DNA of 64,000 nucleotides, taken from contig JAFDZO010000011.1 in the NCBI GenBank assembly GCA_018266845.1, forward strand, positions 62,001 through 126,000, read 5' to 3'. Of this stretch, positions 44,623 through 53,972 are shown piece after piece; the stretch's first letter is position 1; each line of letters begins with the position of its first letter. The notes beneath the pieces were generated by a model. The model worked only from the letters and a program-made list of their open reading frames with translations, did no database searches and was not told the origin of the DNA. Made by a program: the position numbers and the translations under genes. This DNA comes from Bacteroidota bacterium. GTDB lineage: Bacteria > Bacteroidota > Ignavibacteria > Tepidaquicellales > Tepidaquicellaceae.

Positions 44623-46818
44623 TTATTTAACAAGAGCCATCTTCTTTGTAAATATGTTTCCGCCCGATTCTAAAGTATAGAAATAAACTCCCGAAGCAAA
44701 GGCTGAAGCATCAAACTTTACGCTGTAAGTTCCGGCATTTTTATAACCGTTTACTAATGAATAAATATTTTTTCCTTCCTGATTATATATGTTCAGCTTT
44801 ACGTCCCCGGCATTTTTAATAGCGTACTTTATTTCAGTAACCGGATTAAAAGGATTCGGATAGTTCTGATACAAATTAAAACTTGAAGGAACTGAACTTG
44901 ATACAATCTGCTCATCTATATTCGTTACAACTGTGTAGGTCATTTTCAATTTACAGATACCGCCGCATTGCTGGGATAATAGAAAATCTCTCCTTGGAAC
45001 TATAGTGCCTGCTCCGCAGCCGATTATTGATAGCGGATACTCAGTCCAACTGGTGCCATGATTTGTAGTTAGGGATACGTTTGGACCATAATTCCCCGTC
45101 ATTACAAGAGTAGGGTCTTCTCTGCAAATATCTGCTGTCCATCCGCTCCATGGTGTGGATTGAATCTGAAACCAGTTATCACCGCCATTAGTTGATTTAA
45201 ACCTCAAACTGCCGCTCCATGTTGTTAGATACATAAGGTTTTTATCAAATGGAGTAGTCATTACGCATGGAATTTCGCTTACAGTGCTTCCGCTTCCCGG
45301 ATTTTGATGCACTTTTACCCAATTAACTCCGCCGTTTGTACTTTTAAACAAATCCGCAGTACCGGAACCGGTAACTCCATCGGCAACAAAGATAACATTA
45401 GGGTCAAACCAGCTAAGAGTAATATCGCAGGGACTTCTGAAGGGATAGCCGCCGCTAATCTCAGTCCAATTTGCTCCATTATTTGTTGATTTGTAGAATC
45501 CGCCGCCATCAGGAGCAAAGTAAAATGTTGAAGGATTATTCTGGTCAATTTCTAAAGGTGTTCCATAGCTGGTGATATTCATGTTTAATATAATAGTCCA
45601 TGTTGCGCCATAATCCGTGCTTCTGACAAGTCTATCTGTGGGAGAAGCTTCTGACGCGGCAAGGAAAATATTTGTATCAGTAGGGCATACATAAAATGAG
45701 TGTGTATTAAAGGATATAACATTACTTGGAATCGTCGCAATCTGTGTCCAAGTTTCTCCTTGGTCTCCACTGCGGAGTATATTTCTTCCATAAGCAACAT
45801 ACATTCTATCTCTATCGTAAGGCAACATTGATATTCCGTTGCCAATACCGCCGGTAGCCGGGGTGCCTGAAATTTTTGTCTGTGAAGTAACCGTCATGGT
45901 TGCCCCTCCTGATAGTTGCCAGCTCTGTCCGCCGTTTGTTGTTTTTATGATTGCATCATTCAAACTGCTTATTGCGTAGCCTACATTCGGGTCTAAATAG
46001 CTTACATCAACAAGGTTAGCAAGCATTGGATTAATTTCAAAATTCAAAAAGTCGCCGCTTCCGTTTTTATTATTTCTAATAAATCCCCCGCCGCCTACTA
46101 TGTGCGCATCGGTGAAGCTCGAGCCGCTTATTCCTCTAATATCGGAAGTAGTTTTTGAATTAATAGGCGTAATTGAAATGCCGGTTAAAGAAAGTATAGT
46201 TCCCCACTCACCGGTAATAAGCGTTCCGCCTGAAAAAGCCTCAACAGATGTGAGATTTCTCGTAACACCTGAATTCACGCTTACCCAGCTTCCTCCTCCG
46301 TTATCGGTCATAAAAATTTTTCCGTTGTCACCGACAACTACTCCATAGTTTGCATCTCTAAAACTGATAGAGTTCAGCGCAGCTGCTGGAATGCCTGAAT
46401 TTGACAAGCTCCAGTTAATCCCTCCGTTGACTGTTTTATAGACTAAGCCTCCGCCGGCGCATGCAAACCCAATCGAAGAATTAACAAACCAAATTCCGTT
46501 TATCGGATTTGACGTGCCTGTTGCATAACTATTAACGCTTGAATTGATTTTGGTAGTCTTATAGACTTTCCCGTCGCTGCCCCCAACCCAAACGTCATTG
46601 CCGAATGCAGACGCGCATTTGTAATCAATTGAGCCGATTGTATATTTTGCCCATGTAGTTCCCCCGTTGGAAGAACGGAAAACTTTTCCTGCATTACCTG
46701 CGGCAAAAACATTGATATTATCAAGAGCTATAACGGCATTTAACCCTTGAGAATAGCTTTCGTGAGAAATAAATAAAAAGAGGATGAAGCAAATAAAAAT
46801 TTGAAATGACTTTTTCAT
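44623..46818 (-). CDS. YCF48/BNR-repeat secreted protein with T9SS domain, paralog 2
   Basis: A 731-residue exported paralog of the 42234 protein with the same order of parts: signal peptide (about 1-23), Asp-box-like repeats (SSNGGTTWAK, TVNGGINWSL, TDNGGGSWVS, TTNGGQSWQL, STNGGDNWFQ), and a T9SS domain from NYPNPFNPVTEI to KKMALVK. Repeated landmark phrases such as GGGGFIRNNK and PMLANLV occur in both. Each gene has its own terminator and promoter region, so they are not simply one operon. Confidence 0.85.
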   Translation of the reverse strand: MKKSFQIFICFILFLFISHESYSQGLNAVIALDNINVFAAGNAGKVFRSSNGGTTWAKYTIGSIDYKCASAFGNDVWVGGSDGKVYKTTKINSSVNSYATGTSNPINGIWFVNSSIGFACAGGGLVYKTVNGGINWSLSNSGIPAAALNSISFRDANYGVVVGDNGKIFMTDNGGGSWVSVNSGVTRNLTSVEAFSGGTLITGEWGTILSLTGISITPINSKTTSDIRGISGSSFTDAHIVGGGGFIRNNKNGSGDFLNFEINPMLANLVDVSYLDPNVGYAISSLNDAIIKTTNGGQSWQLSGGATMTVTSQTKISGTPATGGIGNGISMLPYDRDRMYVAYGRNILRSGDQGETWTQIATIPSNVISFNTHSFYVCPTDTNIFLAASEASPTDRLVRSTDYGATWTIILNMNITSYGTPLEIDQNNPSTFYFAPDGGGFYKSTNNGANWTEISGGYPFRSPCDITLSWFDPNVIFVADGVTGSGTADLFKSTNGGVNWVKVHQNPGSGSTVSEIPCVMTTPFDKNLMYLTTWSGSLRFKSTNGGDNWFQIQSTPWSGWTADICREDPTLVMTGNYGPNVSLTTNHGTSWTEYPLSIIGCGAGTIVPRRDFLLSQQCGGICKLKMTYTVVTNIDEQIVSSSVPSSFNLYQNYPNPFNPVTEIKYAIKNAGDVKLNIYNQEGKNIYSLVNGYKNAGTYSVKFDASAFASGVYFYTLESGGNIFTKKMALVK

Positions 46819-46934
46819 AGATTAGTTTAGTTTTCGCGGTTTTGGGTGAGATGAACTGCGTCTTAGAGGTAGAGAAACTTAGGAAATTAATTTTTCTTTT
46901 TCAATAGGAATAACAAAGTAGATTTTTTAACAAT

Positions 46935-47282
46935 TTAAGATTCAAGTTTTTGCACTTGTTTTGTTTCGTTTAATTCTCCATAAAAAACATCCCAAATCAT
47001 AATTTCAGTTTTTCCGATTTCATTCATAGGACTTCCATTGCTTATCTCCACAGCATCTTCAATACTATCAGCAGAAATTAAGGTTAAGCCACCTGAATGG
47101 TTTTCAAATCCGCCGCCGCCGCAGGCGACGAGCTTCCCTTTTTTATATATGCTTTTCAGCCATTCCATAAGGCGGGGAATTCTATCCTGAAATTCCTGAG
47201 GATTGAAAACACCATCCGGCTCATTTGCTTTCCAGATAAGGGCATATACTTCTTTGAAGGGAGGGGTTGATTCGTTACTCAT
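46935..47282 (-). CDS. YCII-related domain protein
   Basis: A 115-residue soluble protein with a YCII/dimeric alpha-beta barrel pattern: YALIWKANEPDG at the start, GKLVACGGGGFENHSGGLTLI in the middle and ADSIEDAVEISNGSPM towards the end. The glycine run GGGG is unusual. Such proteins are small dimeric enzymes or binders with unknown substrate. It diverges from the T9SS cytochrome gene across a 153-base gap. Confidence 0.68.
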   Translation of the reverse strand: MSNESTPPFKEVYALIWKANEPDGVFNPQEFQDRIPRLMEWLKSIYKKGKLVACGGGGFENHSGGLTLISADSIEDAVEISNGSPMNEIGKTEIMIWDVFYGELNETKQVQKLES

Positions 47283-47435
47283 ATTTTTTTGTTTAGATTA
47301 GTAAAAATGAAAATTTACATGCCCTTTAGTTAAAATGAAATCACTGCATATCTCTCTTTCAATATAAAATAAATTTTTTTAACTTTATTCTTGTTACAAT
47401 TTGTAATCATTTTGTAATAATTCACTTCTACTACC

Positions 47436-49868
47436 TTGAAAAAAGTATTTACAATATTTCTGCTTGGGCTTGCAGTTCTCACGGCTTCTGCCGCTGACTA
47501 TTCAATAGTTTTCGTTTCACGCAACATGGTATCCAACGGAAATGTGCTTTTTCCGCAGGCAACTCTTATTCCCGGAATGGGACCATACGGTAGATTTGCC
47601 GTTACAGGAGGAAGCCTTATGATAAGGGATGAAAGCGGAAACCTCACTACACTCGTTGACAGCACAAAAAATTTTAACGGGATAAGAATTTATGATGTCC
47701 AGCAGCCTAATGTAAATTTTGACGGGAATAGAATTCTCTTTGCAGGAGTCGAAGGACGGGATAGTTCGTGGAGAATTTATGAAATCAGAAAAGACGGAAC
47801 AGGATTCAGAAAAATTACTTTTACCAACAGAAATATCAGCTTAGAGCAGTTCGGTCCTGCTGCATACAGATTTGAAAGATATGATGATATAGACCCTATC
47901 TATCTCCCTGACGGACGAATATTATTTGCTTCAACCAGATTCCCTACTCTTTCAATGAAAGGTTATCCCGCAACAAATTTGTTTGTAATGGATTCGACCG
48001 GAAACGTGCTTAAAAGAGTTACGACTGAACGAAACGGAGCAGAGAAACCAGCGTTGGATAGAATTTCAGGAACCATAATTTACTCTAGATGGTGGCAGAA
48101 TATTGACAGACCAAGCAACTTAACACCGAATAATATTACAAGAGATGATAATCTTGCGCTGACTACTGATTTCGGAAATGTGTGGCAGATAGCAAGCTGT
48201 GTTTCCGATGCTGATGAACTGAAGTTTTACGGCGGCGACCCGCGCTCACGCTTATCACTTAATAATTATAGAGGAAGAATTACATCCTCCGGCGATTTAC
48301 TATCCGTCTTTACTCCAGACAGGTCAATGACTATGACAAGCGGAAGCCCGGGCATAAGAATCACAAAAAAGGGACTTTCCTATTATTCTACTTTAGAAGG
48401 TGTAGATACTACCACATCTACATATTCACAAACTCCGGCTTCAATGAATATCTACGAAGGACCATACGCTACTGATCCGGTAGAACTGCCTGACGGCAAG
48501 ATTCTTTTCTCCTATGCTTCTTCTCCGGTAAATGCAGATTTCTCCTTATATACATACGACTTAAATACTTCAACTAAAAGTTTTTTCCTTGATGTACCGG
48601 GAAAACTTGAACTGAATGCAGAGCCGTTAGTTTCACGCCCGGTTCCATTTTTCCGTCTGGGCTTGGATGACTATGATACGAGCAGCGTTCCGCCGACCAA
48701 TGACCCAAATACATTTTTCAAAGGCGGGCTTTTTAGATTCGATTGCCTGAATGTATATGCAAATGCTCCGATTGACATACCCATTGATGATGCACCTCCG
48801 ATTAAGAAAAGAGCTAAGTTTCAATTCTTTTTAAATTTTCAACGACAGGACCCGAACGGTCAGGATGGTCCGATTTTGTTTAGAGAAATTGATTTAGACT
48901 TTGACGGGAAAATAGCGCAGGGCGATATGCCTTCAAATGTATCTATGTTTGAACAAATTGTTGACAGCACAGGAAAGGTTCTTGTAAATAAAAAAGGAAA
49001 CATTTCTCACGTAATGGGATTGAATTTTGGCGCGCAAGGCTCAGGCACTAAGTGTGTTGGCTGCCATGCAGGACATACATTAGTTCCCGTATCTCATAAT
49101 GTTACGGAAGGAGGATTTACAAATTTATCCACTTCTGCTGCGGTAACTTCAAGCAGTGTATTCAATAATAATTCATCTTACCGCGGACAAAATATCGTTG
49201 ACAGGCGCGCAAAAAACACCGACCTGAAGGTAAACTGGATTTCAAACGGAACTACCGGTGAGTATGCAGATTTACAGTGGGAAATACCGATTGAAGTTCG
49301 CAGATTAAAAATTTATAACATTCTCGAAAATTTTGTTACAGCCACGAACATAAAAGTTCAGGATTGCGAAATCTATATGTACTATAAGGGTGTTCAGGTG
49401 CATTACATTCCTTCTACGGGAGCAATCAGTTCTGACGGAACACTCATAACCTTGAACCCGGTTCAAAGAATTGACAGGATGAAAATTATTGTGAAAAGCT
49501 TTTCCGGAAAAATAATGAATCAGTCAGTAGCCGGGCTTGCAGAAATAGAAGTAAATGCGCGAATATCATATGATGAGCCGCCTCCGCCTGACCCAACACC
49601 TCAATACTATTACTTAAATCAGAACTACCCAAATCCTTTTAATCCGGCAACAAAAATTACGTTCAGCCTTGCCCGCTCTCAATATGCAAAGCTTGAAGTA
49701 TTTGACATCACTGGGCGTTCTGTGGCATTACTTGTTGCGGGAGAAATAACAGAGGGAGAACATACGATTGATTTCAAAGCAAGCTCAATCCTCCCTTCAG
49801 GAGTGTATTTTTATCAGCTGACAACACTTAATTTTTCAGAGACGAAGAAAATGGTGCTGGTGAAGTGA
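47436..49868 (+). CDS. Secreted PD40/HzsA-like propeller cytochrome with T9SS domain
   Basis: An 810-residue exported protein from a TTG start: signal peptide (MKKVFTIFLLGLAVLTASA), then a propeller with PD40-like strands (DIDPIYLPDGRILFASTR, PVELPDGKILFSYAS) resembling hydrazine synthase alpha-type proteins, then one heme-c site Cys540-VG-Cys543-His544 (GTKCVGCHAGH), a discoidin-like strand region and a T9SS domain from NYPNPFNPATKI to KKMVLVK. This would place a heme protein on the cell surface. Hydrazine synthesis itself is not supported, since HzsBC and the other anammox genes are absent. Confidence 0.78.
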   Translation: MKKVFTIFLLGLAVLTASAADYSIVFVSRNMVSNGNVLFPQATLIPGMGPYGRFAVTGGSLMIRDESGNLTTLVDSTKNFNGIRIYDVQQPNVNFDGNRILFAGVEGRDSSWRIYEIRKDGTGFRKITFTNRNISLEQFGPAAYRFERYDDIDPIYLPDGRILFASTRFPTLSMKGYPATNLFVMDSTGNVLKRVTTERNGAEKPALDRISGTIIYSRWWQNIDRPSNLTPNNITRDDNLALTTDFGNVWQIASCVSDADELKFYGGDPRSRLSLNNYRGRITSSGDLLSVFTPDRSMTMTSGSPGIRITKKGLSYYSTLEGVDTTTSTYSQTPASMNIYEGPYATDPVELPDGKILFSYASSPVNADFSLYTYDLNTSTKSFFLDVPGKLELNAEPLVSRPVPFFRLGLDDYDTSSVPPTNDPNTFFKGGLFRFDCLNVYANAPIDIPIDDAPPIKKRAKFQFFLNFQRQDPNGQDGPILFREIDLDFDGKIAQGDMPSNVSMFEQIVDSTGKVLVNKKGNISHVMGLNFGAQGSGTKCVGCHAGHTLVPVSHNVTEGGFTNLSTSAAVTSSSVFNNNSSYRGQNIVDRRAKNTDLKVNWISNGTTGEYADLQWEIPIEVRRLKIYNILENFVTATNIKVQDCEIYMYYKGVQVHYIPSTGAISSDGTLITLNPVQRIDRMKIIVKSFSGKIMNQSVAGLAEIEVNARISYDEPPPPDPTPQYYYLNQNYPNPFNPATKITFSLARSQYAKLEVFDITGRSVALLVAGEITEGEHTIDFKASSILPSGVYFYQLTTLNFSETKKMVLVK

Positions 49869-49874
49869 TTCTTT

Positions 49875-49968
49875 TGGGTATTGAGTATTGGGTAGTGTGT
49901 ATTGGGTATTACAAACTGAATATTTAATGAAATTAAACTTTACTTAATACTCACGACTCATTACTCAA
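49875..49968. repeat. Degenerate GGGTATTGAGTATT repeats after the T9SS gene
   Basis: GGGTATTGAGTATTGGGTA-type words run from 49875 to 49911, and a complementary TACTTAATACTCACGACTCA-type run is at 49941-49968, so the RNA could fold back. They start seven bases after the stop codon. Confidence 0.65.
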
Positions 49969-50038
49969 GACCTAAGTAAAACTATTCAAAGACTAAAAAT
50001 TCCCTTAATACTTATCTCCATACCTGCTATTTTTGTAA

Positions 50039-51328
50039 ATGCAAATTCAAAAACCCCGCGGAACATACGATATTATTCCGTCTGAAATCAATAAAAGAAA
50101 ATATGTTGAAGATACTGCTAAAAAGGTATTTTCAAATTTTAATTTCAGCGAAATCCGCACTCCAACTTTTGAGAACACACAATTATTCAAAAGAGGAATT
50201 GGTGAAGAAACGGATATTGTCTCCAAAGAAATGTATTCATTCAGCGACGGCGAGTTTACACTGAAGCCGGAGATGACGGCATCAGTAATCCGAGCATATC
50301 TGGAAAACAGCTTGTACAACGAGGCTCCCCTGCAAAAGCTATTTTACATTTCAAATATGTTCAGGGCAGAGCGTCCGCAGAAAGGCAGATTCAGGGAGTT
50401 TTCGCAATTCGGAGCCGAAGCAATCGGCAGCGGAGATTATACTATAGACGTAGAAATAATTGCTCTTGCAGACGCAATTTTAAAGGCGCTGGGAGTAACT
50501 GAATTTACGATTAAGCTGAACACGCTCGGAACTATTGAAGAAAGAAAAGTTTATCTTGATGAGTTGAGAAAATATTTTAAACAACATGAGCCAGTCTTAT
50601 CTGAGACAAGTAAAGTCAGATTGGAAAAAAACCCGTTAAGAATTTTAGATACTAAAAACCCCGAAGAAATCAAGCTGCTTGAAAATGCGCCGGTCCTCTA
50701 TGATTTTTTAAACGATGCAACCAAAACGCATTTCCAAAATGTTTTAAGCTCATTAGATGCGCTTAATATAAAATACGAAGTTGATTATAAGCTCGTTCGC
50801 GGACTGGATTATTACTCGCACACTACATTTGAATTTATCTCCACCGCTCTTGGGGCGCAAAGCGCAATTCTTGGCGGCGGCAGATATGATTTGCTTGTGG
50901 AAATGCTCGGCGGAAAGCCCGCTCCGGCAATCGGCTTTGCAGCAGGAATAGAGAGAATTTTAATTCTTCTCGAAGAGAAAGCAAAAGAAAAGCATTTCAC
51001 ATTTCCAGAAGAGCCGCGGCTGAATCTTTACATTGTAAATGCCGGACTAAAGGATAACACAAAGATTCAAAAGCTGCTGCTTAGCCTTCGTGCTGCTGGA
51101 ATAAAATGTGAGTCGGATTTTCTTTCGCGAAGCGTGAAATCACAGATGAAAGAAGCTAACAAACTGAACGCAGAATATACTATCGTTATAGGAGAAAGCG
51201 AGATAGAAACCGGAAAGGGCAAACTGAAAAGAATGTCTGACGGAAAGGAAATTTCAGCGGAGCTAGGAAGAATATATGATGACATTATGTTATTTGAAGA
51301 AATATCAAACAAACAAAATGCGGACTAA
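50039..51328 (+). CDS. hisS: Histidyl-tRNA synthetase
   Basis: Class II synthetase charging tRNA-His, 429 residues as usual. Motif 1 region begins KPRGTYDIIPSE; motif 2 is MFRAERPQKGRFREFSQFG; the histidine A region is VRGLDYYSHTTFEF; motif 3 is PAIGFAAGIERILILLEE. The anticodon-binding domain follows to the end. It overlaps the next gene by 11 bases, so the cluster from here to yidC is probably co-transcribed. Confidence 0.95.
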   Translation: MQIQKPRGTYDIIPSEINKRKYVEDTAKKVFSNFNFSEIRTPTFENTQLFKRGIGEETDIVSKEMYSFSDGEFTLKPEMTASVIRAYLENSLYNEAPLQKLFYISNMFRAERPQKGRFREFSQFGAEAIGSGDYTIDVEIIALADAILKALGVTEFTIKLNTLGTIEERKVYLDELRKYFKQHEPVLSETSKVRLEKNPLRILDTKNPEEIKLLENAPVLYDFLNDATKTHFQNVLSSLDALNIKYEVDYKLVRGLDYYSHTTFEFISTALGAQSAILGGGRYDLLVEMLGGKPAPAIGFAAGIERILILLEEKAKEKHFTFPEEPRLNLYIVNAGLKDNTKIQKLLLSLRAAGIKCESDFLSRSVKSQMKEANKLNAEYTIVIGESEIETGKGKLKRMSDGKEISAELGRIYDDIMLFEEISNKQNAD

Positions 51329-51728
51329 ACAAGTAAGACCTGAAAAAAAAGAATTTGAATACGAATTAACTATTTCAAAAGAATATGATAATCTGAAAGA
51401 TAAAAACTTCGTGCAGTTTGAATTTGTTACGACGAAGGAATTTATGAATTTTCAGTATAAGGTAGTTGTATATGAAAAAATTGATTTAGATAAAAATAAA
51501 ATCGAGTTTAATATTGAAGGGCTTTCAGCTCCTATTATTTCGCTTTCGCAGACAGGAATTGCAAGCTATAAATACAAGCTGTATGAGTTTAACTCAAAAG
51601 AATACGAGCTTACTTTATTGAACCATGCGAAAAGAAAAAATGTTTATAAGTTCAAAGTATTGAAGAAAAATATCAGCATACTTAAATCGCCCGCATCAAA
51701 TAAATTTATAAAAGTAAAAACTGCTTAA
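51318..51728 (+). CDS. Hypothetical protein between hisS and lgt
   Basis: A 136-residue basic protein from the ATG at 51318, overlapping the hisS end by 11 bases; an ATG at 51276 lies deeper inside hisS and is less likely. It has no signal peptide or membrane segment. The predicted secondary structure is beta-rich with Lys/Ile/Tyr-rich strands (VQFEFVTTKEFMNFQYKVVV). I do not recognise the family. It precedes the first lgt by three bases. Confidence 0.65.
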   Translation: MRTKQVRPEKKEFEYELTISKEYDNLKDKNFVQFEFVTTKEFMNFQYKVVVYEKIDLDKNKIEFNIEGLSAPIISLSQTGIASYKYKLYEFNSKEYELTLLNHAKRKNVYKFKVLKKNISILKSPASNKFIKVKTA

Positions 51729-51731
51729 AAA

Positions 51732-52547
51732 TTGTATCCAAAATTATTTCAAATAGGTCCGCTGCCTGTTTACAGCTACGGGCTAATGCTCAGTATTGCA
51801 TTCCTCGTTGGCAACTGGCTTTTCGGAAAGGAGTTAAAGCGCAAAGGCTACGATGAGAACACGGGATTTATTATCACATTTCTTGCTCTTATCGGCGGGA
51901 TTGTCGGCGCAAAACTGTTTTACATTATTGAGGACTGGAACTTCGGCACAGGGCAGGCGCTCATGACTTACTTCAGCAAAGATATATTATTTTCATCATC
52001 GGGACTTACATTTTTCGGCGGACTTGTTCTCTCAATTCTTCTTATAATTATTTATTGCAGAGCGAAAAAAATATCCGTGCTTGAAACATTTGATATGATG
52101 GCTCCCGCCGCAATTCTCGGTTACGGAATTGCGCGTATCGGATGCCACCTTGCAGGCGACGGAGATTACGGAATAATCATCCCGGAAGGTTCTTTCTGGT
52201 CTTTTATTGGAATGGGTTATCCGAACGGAACAGTACCCACTGCTCGCGGTGTAATAGTGCACCCTACTCCGCTTTACGAGGCAGCTGCATCCCTGCTAAT
52301 TTTTTTCTACCTCTGGAGTAAAAGAACAAAATTTCATGTGCCCGGCACACTATTTTTTCTATATCTGATTCTTGCAGGCATAGAAAGATTTTTAGTTGAA
52401 ATGATAAGAGTAAATCCAAAAGTAATTTTTAATCTCAGTCAGGCGCAATTAATTTCTATAGTAATGATTATCTGCGGAGTGTTCTTCTTTATGAGAAATA
52501 AGGAGAAGGAAAAACAATTTAAAACTTCTCCTACAATAAACGAGTAA
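51732..52547 (+). CDS. lgt: Prolipoprotein diacylglyceryl transferase-like protein, copy 1
   Basis: Inner-membrane enzyme that attaches diacylglycerol to the lipobox Cys. 271 residues from a TTG start, with about seven helices. Typical parts are VYSYGLMLSIAF, GARIG-like RIGCHLAGDGDYG, HPTPLYEA and GIERFLVEMIRVNP. In classic Lgt the signature is GRIGNFxNxE; here Asn is Cys and the following acidic pattern differs. Several lipoproteins are encoded in this window (3082, 23141, 61695), so some Lgt activity is needed. The other copy follows at once. Confidence 0.85.
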   Translation: MYPKLFQIGPLPVYSYGLMLSIAFLVGNWLFGKELKRKGYDENTGFIITFLALIGGIVGAKLFYIIEDWNFGTGQALMTYFSKDILFSSSGLTFFGGLVLSILLIIIYCRAKKISVLETFDMMAPAAILGYGIARIGCHLAGDGDYGIIIPEGSFWSFIGMGYPNGTVPTARGVIVHPTPLYEAAASLLIFFYLWSKRTKFHVPGTLFFLYLILAGIERFLVEMIRVNPKVIFNLSQAQLISIVMIICGVFFFMRNKEKEKQFKTSPTINE

Positions 52548-52550
52548 TCA

Positions 52551-53333
52551 ATGTATCCTGTTTTATTTAAAATAGGAAATACTAATATTTACAGCTATGG
52601 TGTCTGTTTGATTATAGCAATAGCATCTGGAATATTTCTATTCTCTTACCTATTTACTAAAAAAAAATTACCGGCAATTACAGTTCCGGTAATAATCTTT
52701 TTTGCTCTGTTCAGTTTCTACATAGGAGGAAAATTATTTTATCTTCTCGATGAACTTCCGTTTACATCTTCCGTAAACATTAAATTTTTCTTTTCTACCT
52801 CTGGTTTTAATTTTTTAGGCGGATTACTCACTTTTTTCGCCCTCATTTTTATTTACTCAAAAATTGCAAAAGTATCTGCATTAGAAATCTTTGACTTAGT
52901 TTCTTTTCCACTACTTTTGATATACTGCATCGGAAGACTCGGATGTCACTTATCTGGGGATGGAGATTACGGAACAATCATACCCCCAAGCTCTCCTTTT
53001 GCATTTCTCGGAACAAGTTATGAAAAAGGTACACTTCCTACTCTTCCGGGAGTGATGGTACATCCTACACCGCTTTATGAAATTGTTATTACTATTCTCA
53101 TCTTCTTGTATTTATGGAGAAAGCAAGAAGACTTTATAGTACCCGGCTTATTGTTTTCTCTCTATCTTATATTAACAGGTATTGAGAGATTTTCAATTGA
53201 ATTTATTAGATTAAATCCTAAAATCATTGCCGGAATGACACAGACGCAGTTAATTTCCCTAATTTTTATCTTTTTTGGAATATTTTTATATCGAAAAACA
53301 AATGCGCAACGATTGAAGGAATTATATGGATAA
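52551..53333 (+). CDS. Prolipoprotein diacylglyceryl transferase-like protein, copy 2
   Basis: A 260-residue paralog of copy 1, starting three bases after its stop. It shares the fold and motifs: IYSYGVCLIIAI, GRLGCHLSGDGDYG, HPTPLYEIV, GIERFSIEFIRLNP. It has the same Asn-to-Cys change in the signature. The sequence is clearly diverged and more AT-rich than copy 1. Retention of the Arg and Glu in IERFxxE suggests activity, but which copy is the main enzyme cannot be told. Confidence 0.8.
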   Translation: MYPVLFKIGNTNIYSYGVCLIIAIASGIFLFSYLFTKKKLPAITVPVIIFFALFSFYIGGKLFYLLDELPFTSSVNIKFFFSTSGFNFLGGLLTFFALIFIYSKIAKVSALEIFDLVSFPLLLIYCIGRLGCHLSGDGDYGTIIPPSSPFAFLGTSYEKGTLPTLPGVMVHPTPLYEIVITILIFLYLWRKQEDFIVPGLLFSLYLILTGIERFSIEFIRLNPKIIAGMTQTQLISLIFIFFGIFLYRKTNAQRLKELYG

Positions 53334-53398
53334 ATCCATTGTTTAATTTGCAGATAATCGCTATATTTAAGATTAAACTTTAAATTTTTAATTAAGCA

Positions 53399-53554
53399 AT
53401 GAAACGTACTTTTCAACCAAGCAACAGAAAAAGAAAAAATAAACATGGATTCCGTGAAAGAATGGCAACAAAAAACGGAAGAAAAGTTCTTGCAAGAAGA
53501 AGAGCTAAAGGAAGAAAAAAACTCACAGTCAGCGACGAATATACACGAGGATAA
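53399..53554 (+). CDS. rpmH: 50S ribosomal protein L34
   Basis: A 51-residue ribosomal protein: [20 protein letters not shown], then [20 protein letters not shown] and a short tail. This is the full L34 length with the conserved core. It lies 65 bases after lgt copy 2 and starts the rpmH-rnpA-yidD-yidC cluster. dnaA, which often precedes rpmH, is not here. Confidence 0.96.
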   Translation: MKRTFQPSNRKRKNKHGFRERMATKNGRKVLARRRAKGRKKLTVSDEYTRG

Positions 53555-53972
53555 TAATAGCTTTTTCACGAATAATAAGCTCGGCAAAGAGGAAATTATC
53601 AGAGGGCATGAATCATTCTCTAAAATATTTGAATCCTCAAATAAATTTTCCTGCGGCTTGCTGAGAGCATTTGTAAGCGAAAAGCAAAAAAAATTTAACA
53701 GCCCGCCGGTTTACATAAAGGCGGGCTTTGTTGTTACTAAGAAAAAAATTAAAAAAGCTGTTCCGCGAATGAGGATTAAAAGACTTCTCCGCGAAGCATA
53801 CCGGCTTGAAAAAACTTCAATAAAAATTTCAGCCGTTACTTCCTCAAGAGAAATTATTTTTTCCTTATCCGATAGAGGTTATGATAAATTTATTAACGGC
53901 GCGCTTGATGTTACGGCGCTGCGAAACGATATGCGTGATTTGTTAAATAAAATTTTTAAGCGCTCCACTTGA
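53445..53972 (+). CDS. rnpA: Ribonuclease P protein component, overlapping rpmH
   Basis: Protein subunit of RNase P. The conserved RnpA core is at the C-terminal side: [38 protein letters not shown] and LLREAYRL. In this frame the only ATG, GTG or TTG starts before the core are at 53445, 53454 and 53490, all inside rpmH in another frame. So either RnpA carries an unusual 27-42 residue acidic extension encoded over rpmH, or it uses a non-standard start. Overlapping rpmH-rnpA with an extended RnpA is known in Thermus. Its TGA overlaps the yidD TTG. Confidence 0.85.
   Translation: MDSVKEWQQKTEEKFLQEEELKEEKNSQSATNIHEDNNSFFTNNKLGKEEIIRGHESFSKIFESSNKFSCGLLRAFVSEKQKKFNSPPVYIKAGFVVTKKKIKKAVPRMRIKRLLREAYRLEKTSIKISAVTSSREIIFSLSDRGYDKFINGALDVTALRNDMRDLLNKIFKRST

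Noticed and set aside
47436-49868. Hydrazine synthase activity
   Set aside because: Only a propeller resemblance and one heme site are present; partner subunits and anammox genes are absent.
53334-53398. Replication origin next to rpmH
   Set aside because: dnaA is absent and no cluster of DnaA boxes was seen; lgt precedes rpmH.
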